Shown here one piece after another: positions 16,892-25,055 of a DNA stretch of 64,000 nucleotides (positions are counted from its first letter, which is position 1; every line of letters starts with the position of its first letter). The notes beneath the pieces are model-generated. The model did no database searches. It saw nothing but the letters and a program-made list of their open reading frames with translations, and had not been told where the DNA came from. Made by a program: the position numbers and the translations under genes. Source of the stretch: Okibacterium fritillariae (GTDB taxonomy: Bacteria; Actinomycetota; Actinomycetes; Actinomycetales; Microbacteriaceae); contig NZ_FUZP01000002.1 of assembly GCF_900167575.1 (NCBI RefSeq), positions 248,001 to 312,000 on the forward strand, in the 5' to 3' direction.

Positions 16892-17470
16892 CTACTCGTC
16901 GGGAGGGCTTTCAGCTGTCGCTGTGGGGGAGGGAGTGCCGTAGTACTCCTCGTAGGGATCCGGCAGCGTCGCCGCTATCGCCTTCCTGATGCTGAGCCAA
17001 TCGCCCTCGACGCACGGCCCACTCACATCGATGCCTACCCGCCCGAGATCGATCGAGAAGTAGACGGACGCGCCTTCTGGAGTCACTGCGGAGATGCCGC
17101 GGTGTTCTTTGTCATACGAATAGGGCTTCGTAGCGAAACCCAATCCCCGCCAATACGTAAGCACGCGATCCGTGACCTCGACCATGTCGGCACGATCATC
17201 TTGGCGTCTTCTCCCGATCCAGAACACCCCGTCGTCTTTGCCAACGATGTTGCATTGCTCCGGAAGGGGCGACTCCTCTATCGCCCAATCCCCGCCGATC
17301 ACATTGGAGGTGTTCTCCAGAAGCTCGTGCGTGCGAGCGCGCGCTTGGTCCGGGGTCATCATGCTCTCAATACCTTCCTTTACCTTGAGATGGTCTTCAG
17401 TGATCGCAGAGCTGCACGACGTAAGGATGAGGCTGAGGGCGACGGCTGCGGCACAGGGGAGGCCTCTCAC
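16892..17470 (-). CDS. Lipoprotein, last gene of secreted-hydrolase cassette (possible immunity protein)
   Basis: This 192-residue protein starts with a short signal peptide and the lipobox LTSC (lipidated C19). The mature part has Cys residues in PEQCNIVG and SGPCVEGD that could form a disulfide, and it ends in a Pro/Thr/Ser tail. No domain is recognised. The GTG start (17468-17470) overlaps the stop of the upstream hydrolase gene (GTGA), so it is the third gene of a coupled cassette. By position it could protect against, or cooperate with, the secreted hydrolase; that is inference. The gene uses more A/T-ending codons than its neighbours. Confidence 0.8.
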   Translation of the reverse strand: MRGLPCAAAVALSLILTSCSSAITEDHLKVKEGIESMMTPDQARARTHELLENTSNVIGGDWAIEESPLPEQCNIVGKDDGVFWIGRRRQDDRADMVEVTDRVLTYWRGLGFATKPYSYDKEHRGISAVTPEGASVYFSIDLGRVGIDVSGPCVEGDWLSIRKAIAATLPDPYEEYYGTPSPTATAESPPDE

Positions 17471-19386
17471 CCGACATACCTCATTGAGTTCGGGCGCGCG
17501 CCCCTCGTGATGGACTCGCCCATGAGGATGCGCCTGATGTTGTGCAGGCTCTCCGTCCCGTCTCCGAAGTACTTTCCGCGATCATCGTCCTCGCTCGAGC
17601 CAACGGCGTTGTGCTGCTGAACCGCGTCCAGCACTGTCCCGTCGGCCAAAGCGACTCCGTCGACACCGAAGGCGCGCGCGCCCCACTCCTCCTGCTCCGG
17701 ATTCGCACGTCCCGAAAGTCGGCCAACCGTCGCCAGCCCGTCCTTTTCTGCTTGGGCAACGAATATGGATGCGGACGGCACGTGGAGATCGGCTGCCACG
17801 ATCCCGTCCGCGATACCCGCCGAACCGACAATGATGACCGAGTCGACGCCGAGTGGTTGCTGCGCTAAGGCCATCGTCGCAACGGTGGAGCCGTAGGAAT
17901 GCGCAATCACGGATGTCGTGGCGGATGATCCTGCGGCGCCCCGCTCGATGCCCTGCTGCAGAATCCCGCGCGCCAGGCGATCGGCGCCCACCCGCGCGCG
18001 GTCAGAAGCAAGAACGTCGCTGGGCCCTGGACTCATATAGTCCAGCCACACGATGACGGCCTGGTCCTGTTCGCCGTCCCGAATTCTCCCCGCCGCTCGG
18101 GCATAGTCTGGAAGCTCCGCGGCACTGCTGTTCATTCCCGGTACGACGTAGCTGACGCTTTTCGCCGTCTCGAGGTTCCCTATCGAAACGGCAAGGAGCG
18201 GTTGTCCTGGCGACGAGGCATCCAAGGTGATGAGGAATTCTGGTGGGTCGAGCCGACGACCGTCGCCATTGCCATAACGCGCGAGGAGAAGACGAAAGGC
18301 ATTCAGACGCCGGCCCGTATCAGCGGCGGCGGGGTCGCCGTCGTATGAACGTGCACCGCGGTTAGTCGCGGCATTTTTGTATCCGGACACCGCAGCGTCA
18401 TATAACCCCTGCAGGCGCTGCACGTTTGCGTAGTCGCGGTCGAGCGGGGACACCCCCGGCATGGTCCCCACCCGCTCGGGATTTCGGTCGGCCAGACGTT
18501 TGCGAAACGCCGGGCTCAGGCCCGCCCAGATTCCGGCCACCTGCGCAACGGGCATCGTGCCCAGAGCCGCTAGCGCCCCATCGGCGTCGGTGCCGTAAGC
18601 GCTTTCGAACGCGGCGCCGTCGAGCGTAGCCCAGGCGCGCAGGAGGTCGGAGGTGTCGGCGTCGAGTCGCGAGCCCACGTGGCCCGTCCGTGGCACCCCC
18701 GCGGCGTCGAAAACGGGGAGGTCGTCGAGACCACGGACGGCGGCCTCGTCGGCGCGGGCGCGGGCGTCGACCTGTGCTTGCCAGAGCTGCCTGACGGTGG
18801 CCAGCTGGTTGAGACATTCGCGCCACGCGGCCTGTGCGCGTTCGACGGTGGCCACATCCGCCGCGTCGATGCCGAACGGCGGTGTGCCAGAAGACGAGCT
18901 GGGGGAGACCGCGGCCGCCGGAGTATCCGGAATGACGTCCCACCGGAATGTCCAGTCGCCCAACGCCTCGCTTCCGAGAACGCGATCGATCGCGCGGGCG
19001 TGAGAGCGAATGTCTGCAAGTTCCGCCGTGGCCCGTGCGCGAAGCCGTGAGCATTCGCTAGCGATCGCCTCGACGGACACCGCATAGGCGATAAAGGTCG
19101 CCCGATAGCCGTCGAACGTGGCCGCGGCCGTGCCGAGTCGTTCCTGGAGAAGCGAGGCGGTGCCGGTGAGCGCCGCCGTAGCCTGCGACACGTTCGCGTC
19201 GAACAGGGCCCCGGCGCCGCTGATGTTCTCGGCCATGGCGCGGTACGTCTGTGCCTGCAGAGCGAACCCCTGGCCGCTCCTCAGGATCTCGGCGAAGTCG
19301 CCTCGGCCGGGATCGTCGAGTCCACCGAGCGGGCCGCCCGCTGCGAACAGTTCGTCGCCCGTCTCCACCCGTCTCGCGTGCCTCAC
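17467..19386 (-). CDS. Helical-N-terminus DUF1023 alpha/beta hydrolase (type VII secretion-like substrate)
   Basis: This 639-residue protein has a predicted all-helical N-terminal half (about 35-340), like WXG/LXG-type type VII substrates. A C-terminal DUF1023 alpha/beta-hydrolase domain (about 385-635) follows. The nucleophile elbow is AHSYGS with S497, and the late ESLHNIRRI (about 618) offers a catalytic-His candidate. GTVLDA and PGMNSS fit the fold. There is no signal peptide, so export would need a dedicated system not visible in this window. The GTG start overlaps the previous stop (GTGA). It is flanked by a 100-residue partner and a lipoprotein. The lipid or ester substrate, and a toxin role, are unproven. 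Confidence 0.85.
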   Translation of the reverse strand: MRHARRVETGDELFAAGGPLGGLDDPGRGDFAEILRSGQGFALQAQTYRAMAENISGAGALFDANVSQATAALTGTASLLQERLGTAAATFDGYRATFIAYAVSVEAIASECSRLRARATAELADIRSHARAIDRVLGSEALGDWTFRWDVIPDTPAAAVSPSSSSGTPPFGIDAADVATVERAQAAWRECLNQLATVRQLWQAQVDARARADEAAVRGLDDLPVFDAAGVPRTGHVGSRLDADTSDLLRAWATLDGAAFESAYGTDADGALAALGTMPVAQVAGIWAGLSPAFRKRLADRNPERVGTMPGVSPLDRDYANVQRLQGLYDAAVSGYKNAATNRGARSYDGDPAAADTGRRLNAFRLLLARYGNGDGRRLDPPEFLITLDASSPGQPLLAVSIGNLETAKSVSYVVPGMNSSAAELPDYARAAGRIRDGEQDQAVIVWLDYMSPGPSDVLASDRARVGADRLARGILQQGIERGAAGSSATTSVIAHSYGSTVATMALAQQPLGVDSVIIVGSAGIADGIVAADLHVPSASIFVAQAEKDGLATVGRLSGRANPEQEEWGARAFGVDGVALADGTVLDAVQQHNAVGSSEDDDRGKYFGDGTESLHNIRRILMGESITRGARPNSMRYVG

Positions 19387-19685
19387 GGGGCGACCGCCCG
19401 GGCGAGTGCGTCATCAGCATCGCGGAGCCCTGCACGAGCCGCAGACACCGATTCGGACATCCGGCCCACCGATTCGACGAGACCGGCGCCCATCATCTGC
19501 ACGGCGTGCCCCGCGTTCTGCATCGCCCGCGCCACCACAGCCGACCCGATCGTCTCGATTGAGGCCATGCGCATGCGCGCGAGAAGCAGCGGCACCGTCA
19601 CACCCGCGATGTAGGCCGCGACGGCTCGATCGACGAGCGCCTTTCCTTCGTCGATGTCTGAATACGTGATCGTGAGATCGGCCAT
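19383..19685 (-). CDS. Small helical protein, WXG100-size partner of the DUF1023 hydrolase
   Basis: This 100-residue, cysteine-free protein looks entirely helical, with a hydrophobic middle (VTVPLLLARMRMASIETIG). In size and position it fits a WXG100-like partner of the downstream hydrolase, but no W-x-G motif is present, so family membership is only suggested. Its stop overlaps the hydrolase GTG start (GTGA). It is first in the cassette; the 251 bases upstream contain no other gene and should hold the promoter. The start ATG at 19685 follows a weak ribosome-binding site. Confidence 0.72.
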   Translation of the reverse strand: MADLTITYSDIDEGKALVDRAVAAYIAGVTVPLLLARMRMASIETIGSAVVARAMQNAGHAVQMMGAGLVESVGRMSESVSAARAGLRDADDALARAVAP

Positions 19686-19936
19686 GGCGCCCCGCCCCGG
19701 AACCGTCGGCTACTGCGCAGGGCGGCGGTTCCCTCATCCGCGATGCCCTGTCAAAGTAGCCCGCTTGCGCGACCTCCCGAGGGCGTATCGGGCGGTCGAA
19801 AACGGCGAACGTGAGGCTTATTTCAGAACGACGACGAAGTGGCCCCTGTTCGGGTGGGTCGGCCCTGTCGAGGCCTGTTGCAGCCGCCGAGAAGTCGGCC
19901 CCAAAATCTGCGCCCCCGACGGCGTGTCAGCAGAAA

Positions 19937-21058
19937 CTACCGCTGCACGGCATCCCGCAGCGGCGCGTTCGCGAACTCCCGCATCCCGTCGTCGAACCCG
20001 ACGCGCGCCCGGTAACCCAGCTCAGTCGCCAGACGCTCCGACGACGCCGTGATGTGGCGCACATCGCCCAGGCGGTACTCGCCGGTCACGACGGGGGCCG
20101 GGCCACCCGCGTGGCGACTCAACGCCTCGGCCATGTCGCCGATCGTGTGTACGTGGCCCGACCCGACGTTATAGGCGCGGAATGATCCGGATGCCGCATC
20201 CGCCGTCGCTGCCAACGCCGCGAGGTTCGCCCCCGCAATGTCGTCGACGTGCACGAAGTCGCGGCGCTGACCGCCGTCCTCGAACACGCGCGGCGCCTCG
20301 CCGCGAGCCAGGGCCGAACGGAACAGCGACGCCACCCCCGCATAGGGCGTGTTCTGCGGCATACCGGGGCCGTAGACGTTGTGATAGCGCAGGGCAATCG
20401 CGCGACCGCCCGTGCTGCGCGCCCACGACGTGGCCAGATACTCCTGGGTCAGCTTCGTGATGGCATAGACGTTGCGCGGGTCGAGCGGCGCATCCTCTTC
20501 GATCAGCACGGATTCGAGCGGCTCGCCTGTGGTCTCGTCGAGCGGGTCGAAGCGCCCGGCGTCGAGGTCGGAGATGTGCCGCGGCCCGGGGCGCACGAAG
20601 CGCTCGCCCGCACGGTAGCGCCCCTCGCCGTAGACGACCATCGACGAGGCCACGACGAGCCGGTCGATGCCGGCGGTGTCGAGGGCCGCCAACAGCACGG
20701 CGGTGCCCAGGTCGTTCGAGCCGACATAGTCGGGGGCGTCCTGGAAGTCGACGCCGAGGCCCACCTTCGCGGCCTGGTGGCACACGGCGTCGACGCCGTC
20801 GAGGAGCGCCGGCATGGCATGCGGGTCGGTCACATCGGCGCGGATGAATTCGGCGCGCGGGTCGATGGTGGGCGGGCCGCCGTGCACGTCGGCCCGCAGG
20901 TTGTCTGCGATGCGCACCTGCCACCCGGCGTCGAGGGCCGCGCGCACGATGGCGCTGCCGATGAAGCCGGCGCCGCCCGTGACGAGCAGCCGCCCGGGCG
21001 ACGACGGCGACGGGGCTGCTGCCGCGGGAGTGCCGTCGGGTGACATCGCGTCGCTCAC
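19937..21058 (-). CDS. NAD-dependent nucleotide-sugar epimerase/dehydratase (extended SDR, GalE-like)
   Basis: This 373-residue extended short-chain dehydrogenase has the NAD-binding VTGGAGFIGSAIV near residues 24-36. The catalytic YAITK (Tyr and Lys) follows RN at about 190, with an upstream Ser in VVASSMVVYGEG. It probably epimerises or dehydrates a nucleotide sugar; the exact sugar cannot be read from sequence. The GTG start at 21056-21058 overlaps the TGA of the MTA phosphorylase gene, so they form a coupled pair. M. tuberculosis has the same pair, pnp/MTAP Rv0535 and galE3 Rv0536 (from memory). The product may supply the GT2/GT-C enzymes nearby. Confidence 0.88.
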   Translation of the reverse strand: MSDAMSPDGTPAAAAPSPSSPGRLLVTGGAGFIGSAIVRAALDAGWQVRIADNLRADVHGGPPTIDPRAEFIRADVTDPHAMPALLDGVDAVCHQAAKVGLGVDFQDAPDYVGSNDLGTAVLLAALDTAGIDRLVVASSMVVYGEGRYRAGERFVRPGPRHISDLDAGRFDPLDETTGEPLESVLIEEDAPLDPRNVYAITKLTQEYLATSWARSTGGRAIALRYHNVYGPGMPQNTPYAGVASLFRSALARGEAPRVFEDGGQRRDFVHVDDIAGANLAALAATADAASGSFRAYNVGSGHVHTIGDMAEALSRHAGGPAPVVTGEYRLGDVRHITASSERLATELGYRARVGFDDGMREFANAPLRDAVQR

Positions 21059-21954
21059 AGCGTGGCGGTGGGCGCGGCGTGGGCTCCGGCATCCGCGCGT
21101 CGAACCGGGCGCGAGAGCACCTCGGCCACGGCGTCGGGAGCCACCTGATCGCGCGGCACGAAGTCGGCGGGGATGGAGCGGATGATCGCCTCGAGCGCTG
21201 CGACGATGCGCGGCTGGGCGTCGGCGAGGCGCTGCAGCACGAGCTGGTGGCTCACCGCATCCTCGTCCTTCTCGGCCCCGGCTTCGGGCGCCAGGCCGGC
21301 GTCGCTGTCGGTCACGAACGAGAGGTTGATGGTCTCGATGTTGAGCTCTCCGGCGAGCGGCACCTCGGGATACATCGTCATGTTGATGGTGTGCGCCCCG
21401 GCGGCACGGAACCACAGGGATTCGGCGCGCGTGGAGAAACGCGGTCCCTGGATGACGACGCACGTGCCCGAGGCGCGGAACGGCCCGCCATCCTGACGCA
21501 CGGCTTCGACAGCCAGCGCGTGCAGCTCGGGCGAGAACGGGTCGGCCTGCATGAGGTGCTGCACGGCGCCCTGGTCGTAGAACGTGTCGGGGCGCGACGA
21601 CGTGCGGTCGATGTACTGGTCGGTGACGACGAGCGTGCCCGGCGGAACCTCGGGGCTGACGCCGCCGACGGCCGACGACGACAGGATGGTCTTCACGCCG
21701 AGTGAGGCCAGCGCCCAGATGTTGGCGCGGAAGTTGATGAGGTGCGGCGGCACCGAGTGGTCGGAGCCGTGCCGGGTGAGGAACGCGACGCGGCGCCCGC
21801 CCATCTCGCCCACCGTGACGGGGCTCGAGGGCCGGCCGTAGGGGGTGTCGATGTCGACGGTTTCGGCGGTGCCCTCGGCGAAGAGCCGGTAGAGGCCCGA
21901 GCCGCCGATGACGGCGATGTCGGCGTGCAGGGCGGGGGATGTCGTGTCGGTCAC
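21055..21954 (-). CDS. mtnP: S-methyl-5'-thioadenosine phosphorylase
   Basis: This 299-residue enzyme cleaves methylthioadenosine with phosphate to adenine and methylthioribose-1-phosphate. Family motifs are ADIAVIGGSGLYRL at the start, TRHGSDHSVPPHLIN, SSSAVGGVSPEVPPG, GPRFSTRAES, and NMTMYPEVPLAGE. The last is typical of MTAP rather than purine nucleoside phosphorylase II. The GTG at 21952-21954 has a TGGAG ribosome-binding site and is preferred to an ATG at 22047, whose extra 31 residues are not conserved-looking. It is coupled to the epimerase gene. It faces moeA across a 158-base divergent gap. Confidence 0.9.
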   Translation of the reverse strand: MTDTTSPALHADIAVIGGSGLYRLFAEGTAETVDIDTPYGRPSSPVTVGEMGGRRVAFLTRHGSDHSVPPHLINFRANIWALASLGVKTILSSSAVGGVSPEVPPGTLVVTDQYIDRTSSRPDTFYDQGAVQHLMQADPFSPELHALAVEAVRQDGGPFRASGTCVVIQGPRFSTRAESLWFRAAGAHTINMTMYPEVPLAGELNIETINLSFVTDSDAGLAPEAGAEKDEDAVSHQLVLQRLADAQPRIVAALEAIIRSIPADFVPRDQVAPDAVAEVLSRPVRRADAGAHAAPTATL

Positions 21955-22112
21955 GGTGCTCCAGACGTGTGCGTGCGCGAGGGGCGCGGGCGAGGTGGGC
22001 GGCGAACCGCCCAGAACAAGTATGCGGGTGGCCGTCGGGCGCGCCAAGATAGGGGGAGGAGCGGGGCGAGCCTTGCGGGCCCTCCGCCGGGCGACTATGA
22101 GACGAGACGGTC

Positions 22113-23429
22113 ATGAGTGACGGGATGGTGCCGACATCCGTTCGTGTGGTGCGTTCGGTCGATGAACACCGCGAGGTCGTGCGCGTTCTGCTCGCGCCCC
22201 TGGCGGCACGGCTCGGCGCCGACGAGCTGGCGGTCTCGGCCGAGCGGATGTCGCGGCATCCTCATGATTACGACGGCCGGGTCTTAGCCGCCGATGTCAC
22301 CGCGCCGATCGATCTGCCGCCCTTCGACAACTCCCAAATGGATGGCTATGCCGTGGCGAGCGACGACCTGATGGATGCCTCGGGCGAGCGACCCGTGGCA
22401 CTGCGTGTGGCCGCGCACATCCCCGCCGGGTCGACGGGCCGGCCGCTCGAGCGCGGGTGGGCGGCACCGATCATGACGGGCGCGCCGATCCCCGATGGCG
22501 CCGATGCCGTCGTGCCCATCGAGCAGGTCGATCCGCCCCGGTTCTTCCCCGACGCCGATGTCTCCCAGCACGCCGTGGCCCCGCCCGTCGCGCGATTCAC
22601 CCGCCCCGTCGCCCCCGGCACGTATCGTCGCGCGCGCGGAAGCGACATCGCGGCGGGCAGCCTCCTCCTCGCGGTCGGCACGCGGCTCGGTGCCGCCCAG
22701 TGGGGTGTGCTCGCAGCATCCGGCGTCGCCACCGTGCCCGTGCGCCGCCGCGTGCGCGTCACGGTGCTCTCGACCGGTCACGAGCTGCGTCAGCCCGGCG
22801 ACGAGCTCGGTCCTGGCCAGATCTTCGACGCCAACAGCGCGGCGCTGACGCGTGCGCTCGCCGAGGTCGGCGCCGACGTGCGCACGGTGGCCGCCGTCTC
22901 CGACGATCCCGAGGCGTTCTCGCGGCAACTCGCGGCCCTGGGTGCCGAGACCGATCTTCTCGTCACCACGGGCGGGGTCAGCGCGGGCGCCTACGAGGTC
23001 GTGCGCGAAACCCTGGCCGGGGCCGGAGTCGATTTCGTGGGTGTGCGCATGCAGCCGGGCGGGCCGCAGGGCTCGGGCGCGCTGCGCGACACGGGGATGC
23101 CGGTCGTCACGTTCCCCGGAAACCCCGTCTCGGCGCTCATCTCGTTCGAGGTGTTCCTCCGGCCCGTGTTGCTCGAACTCGCCGGGGCCCGCGCATCCGA
23201 TCGTCAGCGCCTGCGTGTCACCCTCGCCGAGGATGCGACGTCGCCGGTCGAGAAGCACCAGATCCGCCGCGGGCGCCTGCGCGAGGACGGCCGTGTCGAG
23301 CTCATCGGCGGCCCCGGATCCCATCTCTTACACGCCTACGCCGCCTCGGCGTTGCTCGTGCACATCCCCGCCGGTGTGGCATCCGTCACGGCCGGCGACA
23401 CCCTCGACGCCTGGAGGATCGATGACTGA
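22113..23429 (+). CDS. moeA: Molybdopterin molybdenumtransferase MoeA
   Basis: This 438-residue protein inserts molybdate into adenylated molybdopterin. Diagnostic motifs are [15 protein letters not shown] (about 68-82), [53 protein letters not shown] and [12 protein letters not shown], in the usual order. It opens a four-gene Moco operon: the moaC start lies eight bases inside it. The start ATG at 22113 is 24 codons upstream of the conserved [13 protein letters not shown]. The protein supplies Moco to the oxidoreductases encoded at 10902 and 15033. Confidence 0.95.
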   Translation: MSDGMVPTSVRVVRSVDEHREVVRVLLAPLAARLGADELAVSAERMSRHPHDYDGRVLAADVTAPIDLPPFDNSQMDGYAVASDDLMDASGERPVALRVAAHIPAGSTGRPLERGWAAPIMTGAPIPDGADAVVPIEQVDPPRFFPDADVSQHAVAPPVARFTRPVAPGTYRRARGSDIAAGSLLLAVGTRLGAAQWGVLAASGVATVPVRRRVRVTVLSTGHELRQPGDELGPGQIFDANSAALTRALAEVGADVRTVAAVSDDPEAFSRQLAALGAETDLLVTTGGVSAGAYEVVRETLAGAGVDFVGVRMQPGGPQGSGALRDTGMPVVTFPGNPVSALISFEVFLRPVLLELAGARASDRQRLRVTLAEDATSPVEKHQIRRGRLREDGRVELIGGPGSHLLHAYAASALLVHIPAGVASVTAGDTLDAWRIDD

Positions 23430-23898
23430 TCTGCCCCTCACCCACCTGCGGCCCGACGGGTCGGCCCACATGGTCGACGTCAGCGACAAGCCGGTGACGA
23501 CGCGCATCGCCACCGCGCAGGCCGTGCTGCACACGCGCGCCGATGTGGTGGCGCAGGTGACGTCGGGCACGCTGCCGAAGGGTGAGGCGCTGGGAACGGC
23601 TCGCATCGCGGGCATCATGGCCGCCAAACAGACGTCCACGCTGATTCCGCTGTGTCATCCCTTGCCGATCAGCTCGGTCACGATCGACATCGAGCCGCAG
23701 GGGGCCGATCTGCTGGTGCTCGCCTCGGTGAAGACATCGGGGGTCACGGGCGTCGAGATGGAGGCGCTCACGGCGGCCAGCGTTGCGGCCCTCACCCTCT
23801 ACGACATGATCAAGGCGGTCGACCGCGAGGCCGTTATCGGCGAGATCCTCGTGCGACAGAAGTCCGGCGGACGCTCGGGCGATTGGAGCCGGTCATGA
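23422..23898 (+). CDS. moaC: Cyclic pyranopterin monophosphate synthase MoaC
   Basis: This 158-residue enzyme works after MoaA, converting 3',8-cyclo-GTP to cyclic pyranopterin monophosphate. The start [39 protein letters not shown] and [13 protein letters not shown] are characteristic, and the last contains the active-site Lys and Asp. It has a GGAGG-type ribosome-binding site (23411-23416). It overlaps moeA by eight bases and mog by four (ATGA). Length matches the family. Confidence 0.95.
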   Translation: MTDLPLTHLRPDGSAHMVDVSDKPVTTRIATAQAVLHTRADVVAQVTSGTLPKGEALGTARIAGIMAAKQTSTLIPLCHPLPISSVTIDIEPQGADLLVLASVKTSGVTGVEMEALTAASVAALTLYDMIKAVDREAVIGEILVRQKSGGRSGDWSRS

Positions 23899-24608
23899 TC
23901 GACGAACGATCGGATGACGCGGGCGACACGTCCTCGGGGCACGCCTCGGGTGCAGCGGGGGAGCACGCCCCGACCGGCGCGGGCACGGGTGCCGGTGCTG
24001 GCGCTGGCGCGGCGGACAGCGGAGACTCGTCGTTCGTCTCGAGCACGGGCGCTACGTCGCTCGAGGATCTGTCGATGCCGGGCTCGGGCGGCCCCGACGA
24101 GGTCGTCGACGGTGTCCCCGCGGCGGCGGCAGCGGGGCGCGCCCGCGTGATCGTCGCCTCCACCCGCGCCGCGGAGGGCACCTTCATCGACCGCACGGGT
24201 CCGCTCATCGAGGCGTGGCTGCGGCAGCGCGCGTTCGACACCCCCGACCCGCTCGTGGTCGCGGACGGTCCGGCCGTGGGCGATGCGCTGCGTCAGGCTC
24301 TCGCGGAGGACGTCGACATCGTCGTCACGACGGGCGGCACGGGCATCTCGCCGACCGATGCGACGCCCGAGCAGACATCCGCCCTGCTCGACCGCACGAT
24401 CCCGGGTTTTGCCGAGGAACTGCGCCGGCGCGGAGCCCAGGTATCCTCGCGCGCGCTGCTTAGCCGCGGAATCGCAGGTGTCGCCGGGCGCACCCTGGTC
24501 GTCAACCTGCCGGGTTCGCCGGGCGGTGTCGAGGACGGCCTGCAACTCCTCGGCGAGATCCTGGAGCACGCCCTCGACCAGCTGTCGGGCGGCACGCATG
24601 ACGCCTGA
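23895..24608 (+). CDS. mog: MogA/MoaB-type molybdopterin adenylyltransferase with low-complexity N-terminus
   Basis: This 237-residue protein has its MogA/MoaB domain from about residue 80 to the end: [48 protein letters not shown]. It adenylates molybdopterin before MoeA inserts molybdenum. The first 80 residues are a Gly/Ala/Ser/Asp-rich stretch (GAGTGAGAGAGAA among them) that has no counterpart in E. coli Mog. An internal GTG start cannot be excluded, but the ATG at 23895 is coupled to moaC through ATGA. The moaE ATG lies 11 bases inside its end. Confidence 0.9.
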   Translation: MIDERSDDAGDTSSGHASGAAGEHAPTGAGTGAGAGAGAADSGDSSFVSSTGATSLEDLSMPGSGGPDEVVDGVPAAAAAGRARVIVASTRAAEGTFIDRTGPLIEAWLRQRAFDTPDPLVVADGPAVGDALRQALAEDVDIVVTTGGTGISPTDATPEQTSALLDRTIPGFAEELRRRGAQVSSRALLSRGIAGVAGRTLVVNLPGSPGGVEDGLQLLGEILEHALDQLSGGTHDA

Positions 24609-25044
24609 TCCGAGCCGAACGGGTGTCGTCGCGCTCGCCGATGTCGTCGACCGGACGATCTCGATCGCAGAATGCGAGACGCTCGTGGCCGACGACCGTT
24701 TCGGCGCCGTCGTCACCTTCGCGGGAGTCGTTCGCAATCACGACGAGGGCCGGGGCGTGCTGACGCTCTCCTACACGGCCCACCCCTCGGCGGCGTCGGT
24801 CATCGCGGATGTCGCGCGCGACGTCGCGGCCCGCTTCCCGGATGTCTCGCTCGCCGTTCTCCACCGCGTCGGCGACCTCGGTATCGGCGATATCGCCCTG
24901 GCTGCGGCGGTTGCCTCGGCCCACCGCGCGCCAGCCTTCGAGGCCGCCGCGCTGCTCGTCGACCTCGTCAAGGAGCGGGTACCGATCTGGAAGGAACAGT
25001 CCTTCGACGACGGCCAGACCGAGTGGGTGTCCGCCCTCGGTTGA
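24598..25044 (+). CDS. moaE: Molybdopterin synthase catalytic subunit MoaE
   Basis: This 148-residue large subunit of molybdopterin synthase works with MoaD (7764). Signature residues include GAVVTFAGVVRNHDEG, LSYTAHPSA, VLHRVGDLGIGD and VKERVPIWKEQ, with the catalytic Lys region at the end. It is last in the moeA-moaC-mog-moaE operon, overlapping mog by 11 bases. It ends 11 bases before the convergent acs stop, leaving no room for a separate terminator. Confidence 0.94.
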   Translation: MTPDPSRTGVVALADVVDRTISIAECETLVADDRFGAVVTFAGVVRNHDEGRGVLTLSYTAHPSAASVIADVARDVAARFPDVSLAVLHRVGDLGIGDIALAAAVASAHRAPAFEAAALLVDLVKERVPIWKEQSFDDGQTEWVSALG

Positions 25045-25055
25045 GCCGGAGTCGG

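Noticed and set aside
19383-19685. Naming the 100-residue protein a WXG100/EsxA-like protein.
   Set aside because: It lacks the W-x-G motif; only size, helix content and position agree.
19686-19936. Possible small plus-strand gene in the 251-base gap between the cassette and the epimerase gene.
   Set aside because: The frame there lacks a ribosome-binding site and codon bias and runs on into the epimerase gene antisense; the gap is better read as promoter DNA.
16892-19936. The lower-GC cassette as part of a prophage or transposon.
   Set aside because: No integrase, transposase, terminal inverted repeats or attachment-site duplications were seen at its edges.
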